Shown here: in pieces, positions 21,135-31,559 of the stretch
Position numbering within the stretch: the stretch's first letter is position 1
Layout: each line of letters starts with the position of its first letter
Assembly (NCBI GenBank): GCA_963555705.1
Contig: OY743168.1
Span: 95,644,925-95,708,924, forward strand
Source of the DNA: Ligustrum vulgare
Lineage: Eukaryota > Streptophyta > Magnoliopsida > Lamiales > Oleaceae
Direction of reading: 5' to 3'
DNA: 64,000 bases
Translations under genes and position numbers: made by a program
The notes under the pieces: model-generated
The model's input: the letters and a program-made list of their open reading frames with translations, nothing else
Database searches by the model: none
What the model was told of the DNA's origin: nothing

Positions 21135-23205
21135 TGGAAATTACACCTACCCCTACTTTTAAAGATCTAATTTCATAAATGAGATCAAACCTATAAAAAT
21201 TCAAAATTCAGGTTTTAATTAAAAAATAAATAAATAATTAATTAAAATAATAATAATCTAAAATATTTAGCCCTAATTGATAATCTATTTCTATACCCGT
21301 TCAAACCATTCTCAGATTCTCTCCATCCACAGACCACCTCTGCCTCTCTTCCACGGGCACACCCAATCCCCGCCAGCAAGAAAATCGACGCCGCTGCTAG
21401 GTCTGTCTTCTGGAATAAACTCCTCACACTCCACATAGCCAACATCTGCGCGCAGGGCAGCCAAAGGTGGAGATATGCGCGCTCTCACCCCACCAGCGTC
21501 ATCGCATAGATCTGCAATTGCAGTGTTGTCATCGATGAAGTCCCTAGGTATAGCAGTGTCACGTGGTGTTTCTGACACCGTTGAAGCTTGTGGTAGTTTT
21601 GTTTTGATGACGGCAGCGCCGATGACTGGTGGTGTTGGTGTTGGGGGTGAGGTTAAATGCAGGAGGCTTTCGTTGTGGTGGTGCTAGCGGCTTTGGCAGT
21701 AGCTAGTGGTGGCGCGGTGCTGAGGGTAGTAGTGAGGTGCCGGTGTTGGTTCAGTGTGGTGAGGTCCTAGTGGTGTGGGTTGGGTTGGAGGTGGAGGTGG
21801 ATGTTGGAGTTGGGGCAAGTTTAAGTGTCGGTGGAGTAACTGCACTCGGTGGTAGTGGTGGAGGCCATTGTGGCGGAGGCGACGGTGATAGTCGTGGTGG
21901 TGGTGTTCAGATCCTAGCGGCGGTAGAGGTAGCTGCAAGTTGATTGTGCAAGATGCTGGACCTTGACAAATTTGAGGGGTGAGCTATTGTAGTTTATGAG
22001 TGTGGTTCATGGTGTGGCGATGGGGCCTGGGGGTGATGGCTATGGTGAGACAGAGGTAGTTACTCAGAACAATTGTGACCTCTTGGGGTGGTTGTCGTGA
22101 CGACAGCGTTTAGCGCCGTCCTGCTGCGGCGGCGGCGGCTGTGAACTCGATTTAAAATTGTTACCTATAATTTTATACCTGTGACCTTAAAAATGATGGT
22201 GGTGCACGTGGGGAGTGGTGAAGTTGCAGATCTGATGGTGGTGCACTGTGGGTGGTGGTGGAGGAAGCGGTGGTGTTTGATGATCATTGATGACAGTGGT
22301 GCACATAAATGTGATATTGGCGGTGATGGCGGAAGTGGAGTTTATTGTTGATCTATTTGCTGTGGGTACCGGCAGTGGAGGTTGGGTTTATAGTTGATTA
22401 ATTTGTTATTTGCCTCTTTTTTTATCATCCGTTGATATTGGTGGTGTTGTCCGATTGACGGTGGTGGTTGTGACGACGGTGGTGGCGGTGGCGGGGTAAA
22501 TGTTGATTGCATGAGATGTGACCTCGTAATTTACATAATGTGACCTGTGATCAAATAATTGATTTTATAATTTTGTGACCTTGAAATCAGTTGTAAAGTA
22601 AAAAATTTATTATTGTGACCTAAAATTTTACATAATGTGACATGTGACTAAATAATTGATAAGTCAATTGTGACTTAATAATATGATAATTGTGACTTAA
22701 AAGATTAGTGACCTCATAATTTGATAAGTTGTGACCTAGAAATAACTCGGGATTGATTAATTTAAAAATTGTGACCTTGCAATTATTTGTGATTTGATAA
22801 AACTGTTATTGTGGCCTACTATTTTGATAAATTGTGACCCTAAAATTATTTGTGACCTAAGCAATTTACATTTTGTAACCTGAATTTATCTTGTATTGTG
22901 ACCTAAAAATAACTCGAGATTGATTAATTAAAAACTTGTGACCTCGCAATTATTTGTGACTTGATAAAACTGTTATTGTGACCCACTATTTTGATAAATT
23001 GTGACCCTAAAATTATTTGTGACTTAAAGTCATTTACATTTTGTAACCTGAATTTATCTTATATTGTGACCTGAATTTATATAATTAATAAATAAATCTA
23101 ATTATTTAATTTAGTTAAATAGATACCTGATTTTTGAAATTTTTTAAGTTATATCTTAAAATTGAAATTGTGTATTCTAAACAACTTAATTATGTATTTT
23201 TCCCT
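21135..23205. mobile_element. Second MULE-type element of the TTGTGACC family
   Basis: The left end (GGAAATTACACCTACCCC ... AAATTCAGGTTTTAATTAAA) and the right end (ACCTGATTTTTGAAATTTTT ... TTATGTATTTTTCCC) match the terminal repeats of the element at 12084. Flanks TTTTTTAAG (21126-21134) and TTTTTTAAA (23206-23214) form a likely 9-bp duplication; the T-run leaves the boundary uncertain by a base. The interior again has a GGTGGTGG-rich block (21590-22500) followed by TTGTGACC repeats. No transposase is seen, so it depends on another element for movement. Confidence 0.7.
22505..23085 (+). repeat. TTGTGACC repeat array
   Basis: Same motif as at 13020. It holds a clear higher-order duplication: 22740-22880 and 22908-23050 share ACTCG(G/A)GATTGATTAATT...TTGTGACC...AATTATTTGTGAC and then ACATTTTGTAACCTGAATTTATCTT, so a unit of about 170 bp was duplicated. 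Confidence 0.7.
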
Positions 23206-23469
23206 TTTTTTAAACCAAACCAAATCATTTTATTTTAAACCAAACCAAAATATATTTTCGTAGTTTGGTTCAATTTACCTATCGACATAATATAACATAT
23301 TTTAGATATTAAATTAATTCATTTTTGTTAAAAGTTAATATATTAAGCTAAAATAAGTTAAAGTAACTAACAAACTAATTAGTTAAAAGCAAAAGAAGTT
23401 ATCGTCGGTACAATATAATACTTATCCTATCCTAACATCTTCATCCTAATCCTTCCTTCCTAACATATA

Positions 23470-23959
23470 TAAAAAAGGCTAAGCATTTCTACAGGTCATA
23501 AGACACATGTTATCATGATGTTATAAAGTCCTCATATATATATATATATCCAACACTTCTCTCTCATACTTGTAAGTTTATCACACACGTTACCACCGCT
23601 CTTTCTATATGCATTTTCTCTTTCTACAAAAACTCTATCCAAACTTGAAACGGCCTCTCTGCTCACCGGCTCTCTCTTGAGGCAACGCACCTGGTAGAGT
23701 CAATCTTTCCTCTTGCTTCGAGAGGCATTTTCTTCAGTTTGGGAGTCTTTCCATTGTCTCGGCCATTACCTTTCATTCTTTGAAATTTAGCATAATCTCG
23801 AATCTTGGGTCTTTCTAAATCAAGTGGGTTTGCTTCGATTTTAATCTTTTGTTCAATTTATTTTCTATTTTGGAAATCTTTAGATTTCATTTCTTCTTTT
23901 GTTGTTTTTGAGAAATTTTTCTCTGTTATTGTTTTTGTCTCTATCTTGACTAAACGCAT
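23470..23959 (+). other. Promoter/leader-like stretch without a gene
   Basis: TATATAAAAAAGG near 23467 is followed by a CT-rich leader-like sequence (CACTTCTCTCTCATACTTG) and T-rich, intron-like DNA. It resembles the 5' end of a transcription unit, but no coding frame follows; the foldback element and LINE debris begin at 23960. Possibly a decapitated gene 5' end. Confidence 0.3.
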
Positions 23960-24080
23960 CCCCAAATATTCGATCACTTAACTTTAAGAGGTTTGTTTGG
24001 TGATCTCTACTACTAGTGATCTAGTGATAGCAGATATTACCCAACAAACATCTTAAAGTTAGGGATCGAATCACTAGGGG
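23960..24080. mobile_element. Foldback MITE, 121 bp
   Basis: An almost complete inverted repeat: CCCCAAATATTCGATCACTTAACTTTAAGAGGTTTGTTT on the left pairs with the right arm that ends AACTTTAGGGATCGAATCACTAGGGG in reversed orientation, around a short loop near 24015. No clear target duplication. Such hairpins can yield small RNAs if transcribed. Confidence 0.55.
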
Positions 24081-24130
24081 CGCTCAATGCTACCGTCAAC
24101 ATAAAAAGTTGGCACTAGCTTTTAATTTGA

Positions 24131-24389
24131 TTTTTTTTTTTTTTTTTGAAGTGAGATGTATTGAATTCAAATTGCTGGGACGCGTTAGAATTCTAGCAAT
24201 GACTTAAATCTTAGGAGGCAGTAAGTAAGCTAATGACGCACGGAATAACCTCTGAGTCATAGATGACAAGATGAATAAGTAAGCTAATGACGCACGAAAT
24301 AATCCCTGAGTCATAGATGACAATACGAGATAAAGTCCGTGGTTGTTACACAACCAAATAACATTAAGCCAAAATTTCACAATGTACAA
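24131..24389 (-). mobile_element. LINE-like 3' end with poly(A) tail
   Basis: On the minus strand the piece ends CAATACATCTCACTTC followed by about 17 A's (plus strand 24131-24147 is T-only), the look of a retroposed 3' end. It includes two tandem copies (about 57 bp) of a unit containing GTCATCTATGACTCAG and GTGCGTCATTAGCTTACTTA (plus strand about 24222-24330). The 5' end is truncated. No target duplication found. The 61-residue minus frame here is a product of the duplication. Confidence 0.5.
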
Positions 24390-25405
24390 GATAACTTTAT
24401 GTACTCAATATTTAATACATACTTTTAGTTTTTAGTTTTATCTAATGTTGTTTATCAAACTCAACCCATGGTTAGAAACTTTTAAGTTTACCTTGATCGA
24501 CGGGGACATGAGCCATATCATTGACATTTACTACTATAGTTGAAACTATCCAGCACATACCGACGACCCTAATTTAAGAAACGGCACATGATGACAAAGC
24601 AAAGAATCAAGAATCATTAGGGCAGCTGGCTCCAGTGTTAAACAAACACATTTGTAGTGATTATAGATTAACCCAAAACAATTTCCCTTCTCTCTCCCCT
24701 AGCGTGTACTGCACTACCAATCACTCGTCCCCAGCGAACCAATCTTTCCATTCCCAAATCAATTTAAGTTTTGCTAAGAGTAAAAACAGACTATGTGACA
24801 ATAATTTTGTAACTAATACATTACGCTACTTAGATAATCAATAAGTATGATACAGTCACATACTTATTTATACATTTTGTTTGTACAAGTAGCAATTTTC
24901 AATCAATTTAATCTATGTTTGGTAAAAGATTTTTATTTATAATTAAAAATGTGATATTTTTAAGATAAAATGTGCGATTCAAAATTTATTTAAGAATATG
25001 TATGAGTTCAAAAAAATAATTCGAAAAAAGGTTTTAGCCTTTATTTGGTAAAAGTTTTTTAGCGCTGTGACATGTACGGATTTGTTCAAAGAGGCTCTCT
25101 CATTGTAGCGGTGAACAAAGATGTAATTTGAAGTAATATATTGTTTATTATAAACTTATAATTTACCTAATATAACATTATCAATATACTTATTTATAAC
25201 AAGTTACCAATTGGAGCCTTACTCTTTTTCAAGCACAAAAAGTCGATTCAAAATTGAAAATACATATCATGGAATTACTCTTTCATTTCCAGCGAGTAAA
25301 ATAAGCCGTGATGATTAATACGCGTGTCATTTATTGGCTTCCATGCAAGGCTTCCTTTCTTCTACCATAAGCCCAAAGGCCAAAGCCACCATCAAGATTC
25401 AAGAT

Positions 25406-25406
<1 letters not shown>

Positions 25407-25460
<54 letters not shown>
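25407..25460 (+). repeat. (AG)27 microsatellite
   Basis: A perfect AG run of 54 bp lies about 330 bp upstream of the zinc-finger ATG, probably in its promoter or 5' leader. GA/CT repeats are common in plant 5' regions. The Arg-Glu frame through it is an artefact. Confidence 0.95.
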
Positions 25461-25466
<6 letters not shown>

Positions 25467-25787
25467 GTTTGTGTCCTGTTTTATCGGAGAATATATCACT
25501 GCCAAACAGTCCTTTATCTCTTCATTTAGATATTTCATTTTCTTTGGGCAAATGAAGAATTTAATCGAGACTAGACCACTCTTATAGGAGGTTCCTTTTT
25601 ACAACTTTTCAGTTACCAGATCTTGTTCTTGCTAATTCATAGTGGGGGTTTTTCCTGATCTGATTTTCAAGTGATCCTTTGTTTAACTTCAAAGGATTAT
25701 TGGGTTTGTTTTCCTAATGGGATGTTAGATTCAGCGTAATTTTTCAGAAAATTTGAATTTGATTCATCTGGGTTTTTTGCTGTAGCA

Positions 25788-27092
25788 ATGGAAGAAGTGC
25801 AAGAACAGAGGCACGTGTGCAAAATATGTAGCAAGAGTTGCTGGAGTGGTAAGTCATTGGGAGGTCATATGAGGGTTCATTCAGCCTTGATTTCAACTAT
25901 GAAAAAAGAAGCAGCTGAAGTGAAATTTGACAGCCAAATGGTCTCAGAAGGGGGCGATGATCAAGAGATTAGGTTTCAAAACTCCATGAATCAATCAAAC
26001 ATTACTTACTTGGATCAAGAAAAGATCAAGATTTTTGGGAGTAATATGGGTGGTGATGATCCGAAAACTAGCTACGAATTAAGGGAGAATCCAAAGAAAT
26101 CTGGGAGGAATTTTGATGCCAAACATGGAGATACAACAAGAAATGGAACTTGTAAAGAATGTGGTAAAGAGTTTCCCTCTTTGAGAGCTCTGTCTGGTCA
26201 TATGAGATGTCATTCAATCAAGAAAACTGCGGTGAATCAGAATCACTGTAAGGAATGTGGAAAAGGGTTTGCTTCAATGAGAGCTCTGTTTGGTCATATG
26301 AAGAGTCACTCCAACAAATCAAGAAGAGTCCCTGATGAATCTACTGAGAGCTCATCAGACTTGGATAATTTGTGCCCACTTCGAAAAAAGCGATCTAGGA
26401 TAATATGTAAGATTGATCCTACTCCCTCTTCTAGTGTAGTTGATTTTGGGGGAGTAGAAGAGGTGGCTCTGTGTTTGATAATGCTGTCTAGGGGTGTGAA
26501 GAATTGGGATAGGTCTAAACCAGGTACAGAATCAACTGCTTGTGATTCTGCACTTTTTGGAGATGAACCAGTTTGTGAAGACAAGGGAATTGATATCAAT
26601 GATGGTGGTGATCCATCATTTGATGGCAATAAGGTGTGGAAGATGGGTAAATTAGTAGGAAAGCCTGGTCCTCGCGTTCTTGCCTCTGGAAACGCTTGTT
26701 CTGATGATGGTGTGTTGAAATCTAGTTGTTGTGACAAAGCATTAGTTGGTGGCCATGATTCAGAGTTTGGAAAGTACCATTCTGAAAATGCTCAAAGTAA
26801 TCCAAAAATGTTAGTAGATTTTGATGAAGCTAACCCCAAGATTGAATGCAATGGTATTGTAAGTTTTGAGTGTCAAATATGCTTGAGGGTCTTTTCATCT
26901 GGCCAGGCTTTGTGTAGTCACAAAAGGGTTCATTACAGTGGATTTACCGAAAACAAAACCAAAAAACCTGTGACTATGGATGGCAATTTTGATCTTAACT
27001 TACCTATCAGTATTGCTGAGCGCGAAAAGGATGGCATTAAGATCAACCAATGGTGGTTCGAGAATAGGCAGGAGCCGATGATCTCAGATTGA
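25788..27092 (+). CDS. C2H2 zinc-finger transcriptional repressor (ZAT-like)
   Basis: 434 residues, single exon, intact. Four C2H2 fingers: residues 11-31 (CKICSKSCWSGKSLGGHMRVH), 122-142 (RALSGH helix), 154-174 (RALFGH helix) and 362-382 (QALCSH helix). All have Cys-x2-Cys and His-x3-His. The helices are variants of the plant QALGGH motif, so this is the plant ZAT/C1 class. A basic cluster RKKRSR (199-204) may be the nuclear signal. A Leu-rich L-box-like segment EEVALCLIMLSRG lies at 224-236. The EAR motif DLNLP (402-406) recruits TOPLESS co-repressors. Expected role: nuclear DNA-binding repressor in stress or development; the target is not predictable. ATG 25788 begins MEEVQEQRHVCKIC, placing finger 1 at the N-terminus. 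Which ZAT orthologue it is cannot be settled here. Confidence 0.95.
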   Translation: MEEVQEQRHVCKICSKSCWSGKSLGGHMRVHSALISTMKKEAAEVKFDSQMVSEGGDDQEIRFQNSMNQSNITYLDQEKIKIFGSNMGGDDPKTSYELRENPKKSGRNFDAKHGDTTRNGTCKECGKEFPSLRALSGHMRCHSIKKTAVNQNHCKECGKGFASMRALFGHMKSHSNKSRRVPDESTESSSDLDNLCPLRKKRSRIICKIDPTPSSSVVDFGGVEEVALCLIMLSRGVKNWDRSKPGTESTACDSALFGDEPVCEDKGIDINDGGDPSFDGNKVWKMGKLVGKPGPRVLASGNACSDDGVLKSSCCDKALVGGHDSEFGKYHSENAQSNPKMLVDFDEANPKIECNGIVSFECQICLRVFSSGQALCSHKRVHYSGFTENKTKKPVTMDGNFDLNLPISIAEREKDGIKINQWWFENRQEPMISD

Positions 27093-27987
27093 GAAACTAA
27101 CTTGATCCACATTTTCCATGAGGTGATGCACTGATAAACTGATTCAGTTGATTAAGATTCAATTCATTCTTTAGGATACATCTTTTGAAGTCTATCTACA
27201 GTTTGCAGATATTCATATTACAAGTGAAAATTTTGATATGTAGTCCACAGCCAGTGAAATGTTGCCTTTCAATGTTAAAAATGTTGGACGCGACAATTTT
27301 TTATTGGCCGTGGACAATTTTTATGTTGTCCACGGTGGGCAACAAATCAAATCTGATTACAGTGAATTTCCTTTTAGTTTCCATGTACCAATTGCAGCAG
27401 AGATATGAGCTAACTGTTGCATTTTTTTGAGACATCATGGAACAGAAGTACAATGCTTTTTACTTTACTGTGTTCATTAATTTTTCCGAAAATCACTAGC
27501 GTGTATTCGAGTTTAATCTTCTAAATCTTCATCACGAGGTATATGGGAATTTTATAATGCACGTTTTGTACGCAGTACCACTCGACCCTTGTATTGCATC
27601 AAAGGGTTGTTGAAAGTCATTAGTGTGTTCAGTTGGAAGGAAACATGGTTGATGTCTGTCCCTTAAACCTATACTATATATATAAAAATTCAGCAGAAGG
27701 TGGTTGTTTAGTAACCTACCTTATATCTCAGTTCCTAGTCTTTCTTTTCCTTATAGTTGAATGATCTTTATACAAATATTTATAATTTATAAATATGTCA
27801 GTGTGCTTTTTTTAATGTAAAAAAAATATTGTCTTGCAAGAAAAAGCTATGTTATGTTGTAGACGTAGCTTGAGTGTTGGAATCAATCTTTTGACTTGAC
27901 CTTCCTTAAAAAAATGGTGCATAGAACTTTTTGATGCAGCTTGATTTATCAATGGATTAGAAACATAAAAATGAATAGATCAAATCT
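27093..27987 (+). other. 3'UTR and spacer
   Basis: Presumed 3'UTR of the zinc-finger gene followed by AT-rich spacer. The 27185-27430 frame has no domain. The retrotransposon target site AAATC ends this stretch. Confidence 0.4.
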
Positions 27988-28177
27988 GTTAGGAATATTT
28001 AGGTAAAGTTAGGTAAAATTAGGTGAATTTCATATTACCATTATACCCCTGATAAAATTTATATATTACGATTATGCCATTGTCCCCTCCTATAAATAGG
28101 GGCCTATATTCATTATGAAATATTAAGAATAAGAAATTCTCTCTGATTCTCTCTATATTCTCTATTGTTTTACAACG
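27988..28177 (+). repeat. 5' LTR of copy 1
   Basis: 190 bp, TGTTAGG to TACAACG (the final A has become G). TATA box TATAAATA at 28091-28098. A (TCTCTCTGATTCTCTCTATATTCTC) pyrimidine tract follows, probably in R/U5. Confidence 0.9.
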
Positions 28178-30060
28178 CGTTATCAGCACGAGTCTCTAGC
28201 CAATTGAGTAATAACGGGAGTATGCTCTACAGTTGCATCTAAATGATGAACCTCTGTATCAGAAACCTGATTATTACTAATCAATGTTTCATTTTCTCTC
28301 GAACTAAAAAGAATGATTCCGGTCAATCCAGATATCCGATCGACGATCAGCCACCGCCATCAGAACGAATTTGTCAAGGAGAAGCCTCGCCTGAAATTTG
28401 GAGATAATCCGACGGCTGAAACAAAAGATATCGACCGGAGAAGAAAAGTTGAAAAAATCGAAACTTTCAACGCAAATTCACGCCAAACCATAAATCCAAA
28501 TGACGATCGGACAACAGATCCATGACGACGGCGACGGGACGATCCTCCGGCACCGGCGCGGCGGCGCGTGAGGCGCGTGAAGCCCACGCGCAGACGTCAA
28601 ATCGGCGCGTGGAGGCGCGTGGATGGGTTTCCGGTGATGACGTCAACAGGAAGTTTGTTCATTTCGACGTTCTTGATTTTTCTATGGTCTTACTTTTCTG
28701 TTTGGTGCAGTTTTGGACATTTTCCGGTAGTCGAACGTGGAGGCGTCGTAAAAACTATTTTTAAAGCAATTCCGGCGAGATTTTGAACTTCGGACCAAAA
28801 GTAAGTTTGTTCTAAATTAAATTTCAAACCTATTGACGGTTTTGATTTATCCATATGATCAATATATTAAAATATGGACGATTTTGCCCTTAATGATACG
28901 ATAAAATATATTAATCGTGATTTAACGAAATTGATTAATCATTATTAATGATATGATGATAAGTGTTAATAAAATATATATTCTAAATTATTTAACACTA
29001 CTATGTAATCAATACGATAAATTAAAAGATTTAAAAGTAACATAATAGTTGCTATACCGTGATGGATTGAGTTTTATGGACTGGATTTATACCTTAACTG
29101 GAGATGACTCATTATCATAACGGATTGGACTATTATGAATACCTTGACTGAATTTGAAGATACGACTCGCTCACTCATGAAAGGTAATTATTTCATTATG
29201 TTGTTGCCACCTACATGGTTGGTTCTACCACCTACATGGTTGGCTTTATCAGTTTAATTATTTCATTATGTCGATTCCGCCTATATGGCCGGTTTAGCAA
29301 TTGAATATATAGAATACTTTACATATATTCATATTTTATATTATTTCAGAAACACCTCAATTGTTGGTTAATTCTAACATATTAGAGGATGTTGTCAACA
29401 TATATACGTGGTGATATTATTATTGTTTAACCTATATACATGGTGATATTATTGTTATTTGATACTTCATCAAATGATACTATCATTACCAAAAAGTTGG
29501 TAAATGTTGATAAAAATATTTCATCCAATGGTACCAGAAGTTATCAATATCTGAATTTGAATGGGTGGATAAAAATTATTCAACAAGAGAATGTTAATGT
29601 ATGATAAGATAATATCACATGATAGCTCGGATATGGTTAATGTGAAAATAATCTCATCACTATTATGAGATGAATATTAGATGATAAAGTGTCTGGAAAT
29701 GTTCTTGCACGAGCACTTATGTATTCCAGAAGAAGTAAAAATTATCATCTAAACATACTGAAATGATATTATTATTGCTCCTGAAGAAGTATAAACGAGA
29801 CATACATGCAAAACGCAAAAGGGGGAAACATTTATGATCCTCAAAATGAGAGATGTGTTTCGGGAGTAGCCGTATCCTACCACCTCTGACCTTTTGAGGA
29901 AATAAAGAAAAATGTGTGTTTCAAGAGTAAGAAATACTCCATACTCTACCACCTTAAATCTTTGAGATACACAAGATTAAACATAAACAAAATCCTAAAA
30001 ATTTATGGTGTGTCTCGAGAGTGAGAATACTCCGTACTCTACCACCACCTATTCTAGGGT
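28178..30060 (+). other. Internal 5' region of copy 1, no intact gag
   Basis: Begins with the presumed primer site GTTATCAGCACGAG. 28310-28790 has the GC-richer CCGGCGG/CGACGATCGG segments also found in copy 2 (40020-40500). No retroviral Gag motif recognised; frames at 28313-28525 and 28522-28786 are short and unrelated to one another. Repeats such as ACCACCTACATGGTTGG and TACTCC(A/G)TACTCTACCACC occur near 29205-29245 and 29870-30050. Confidence 0.5.
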
Positions 30061-30714
30061 TCACAAAGATAAATTTACATTAACCGGACTCCATTTTCGC
30101 TTGATTCCCCTTCCTTGCGACCAATCTATCTTAACTCCTGCTGGATCTTGTATTGGAATATATGATTGCAACTTATCCAGCAAATCCTCGATAGTAGGAG
30201 CAGAAATAAGGATTCTCCTAGAAAATGGAGAGATGAATCCCTGTTCCACAGCATAATCAAGAAATGTTAGCAAACCATCAAAGAAATTGTTTACATTTAA
30301 AAGCCCAATAGGCTTAGTATGGAGATCTAGTTGAGCCCATGAGGTAATATTAAAGATTTCTTCTAAAGTACCAAAACCTCCAGGCAGAGCTATGAAGGCA
30401 TCAGAACCATATAGCATGCAAGTTATGCGTTCATGGATAGATAAGGTTTGTACTTCATGCCCTCGTGTTTTGCCTGCGATATCAGCTAAAGGAGTAGGTA
30501 TAACACCTATCACTCTTGCTTTCTCTACCAGAGCGGATTGTGAAACACAACCCATCAATCCGCTGCTACCTCCTCCATACACGAGAGTGATACCTTTCTC
30601 TCCCAATTTCTTTCCTAAATCCACGGCTGCTTCTAGATACCCAAAACCTTTTCCGACTTTTGATCCACAAAATACACAGATAGTTTTGATCTGTCGAAGT
30701 TTTGATCCTTCCAT
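30061..30714 (-). CDS. LOG-like cytokinin-activating phosphoribohydrolase, retrotransposon-borne
   Basis: 217 residues from ATG at 30714 (MEGSKLRQIKTICVFCGS). An in-frame ATG at 30813 would add 33 hydrophobic residues not typical of the family, so the shorter start is chosen. LOG enzymes release free-base cytokinins from their riboside 5'-monophosphates in the cytosol and nucleus. Signature motifs are intact: YGGGSSGLMG (46-55) and PGGFGTLEE (111-119), followed by SWAQLDLHTKPIGLLNVNN. The position before SDAF that is often Arg (MAR) is MLY here. No intron is present where host LOG genes have several, indicating capture via cDNA. It is antisense to the retroelement, with a TATA-like TTTAAAAAG about 75 bases upstream. 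Copy 2 carries the same gene as a pseudogene. An open frame with family motifs suggests recent origin or selection; expression is unknown. Confidence 0.88.
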   Translation of the reverse strand: MEGSKLRQIKTICVFCGSKVGKGFGYLEAAVDLGKKLGEKGITLVYGGGSSGLMGCVSQSALVEKARVIGVIPTPLADIAGKTRGHEVQTLSIHERITCMLYGSDAFIALPGGFGTLEEIFNITSWAQLDLHTKPIGLLNVNNFFDGLLTFLDYAVEQGFISPFSRRILISAPTIEDLLDKLQSYIPIQDPAGVKIDWSQGRGIKRKWSPVNVNLSL

Positions 30715-30974
30715 CTTTGGGAGAATAAGGAAGGAGAAACTTATGAGAAAATGATATTTTGGGATGAATGAAACTGTGAAAATCAGTGGCTTTTTAAACT
30801 TGAAAAACTTCACTATTTACTACTCGTATTTCGAAAAAGTAAAGATTTACTTTTGACAAAATCACCCGACTCACCTTTCGGTGATTTAATATATTTAACC
30901 AACCTTTATCAAAACTCGTGAAAAGAAACAGAAAAATATTTTATGTGCATATATATCAAATGATTTACCTTGTA

Positions 30975-31547
30975 TTAATGCTGCATAGCCAAAACATCAT
31001 TGTTTATAACAGCCTGGCAAACAGGATCTTTTGCTATTATATTTTTGAGACTATAACGCTCTTTATCGCTGATGAATTTAGCCCATAAAGATAGTAGCTC
31101 ACGCTGCACATACCCACTAGGGTGCGTCTCAAGAGTCAATCAGATATCATCCAATGACTCCTTACTCAGCCCACCCTTAATGAAATCTATCTTATCATCT
31201 CGATTTATAGATGAATACCCTATTGACTTACAACGGGTATCACATGTCCATCGAGCACATTTGTAGCAACTATTTAATCTTTTTGCTCTTCGATTCTTTG
31301 CAAAAGTACTCTTACCTAAGCCAGGTTTGTGCTTAGAAAATGAATCTGGTAATTCACCAGCTAATCGAACTTTTGCTTCGATCAACCAGCGAACATCTTC
31401 TGGGATGCCATGATCCATCAGCAACCTCAATCTTTCGAGCCTAATTCGATAAATTTTTCTCAAATCATTTACTGGAAGATTGGAATAATATTTGCGAATA
31501 TTTGAAAGTATGATATCCATTTTTGATGCATCTAGCCTTCTTTCCAA
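30975..31547 (-). pseudogene. Second antisense ORF of the retroelement, one internal stop
   Basis: 190 codons with a single TGA at 31140-31142 (CGA in copy 2, so Arg to stop). Recognisable stretches: NIRKYYSNLPVNDLRKIYR, PEDVRWLIEAKVRLAGELP, GLGKSTFAK, and a Cys cluster CYKCARWTCDTRC (CX2CX4CX3C). I do not recognise the family. The frame ahead of the stop (135 residues) is long and similar to the intact copy at 42520-43065. It lies upstream of, and on the same strand as, the LOG-like ORF, separated by about 260 bp, so the two could form one captured unit or two independent acquisitions. Confidence 0.6.
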
Positions 31548-31559
31548 ATCATCTATTTA

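Noticed and set aside
25324..25587. 87-codon frame containing an Arg-Glu repeat
   Set aside because: It is the (AG)n microsatellite read in one phase, upstream of the true zinc-finger start.
26306..26737. 143-codon antisense frame in the zinc-finger gene
   Set aside because: Shadow of the coding strand; no homology signal.
30061..30813. LOG as an ordinary host gene that happens to be flanked by repeats
   Set aside because: It is intronless, lies between LTRs with a perfect target duplication, and recurs in the same position in a second element.
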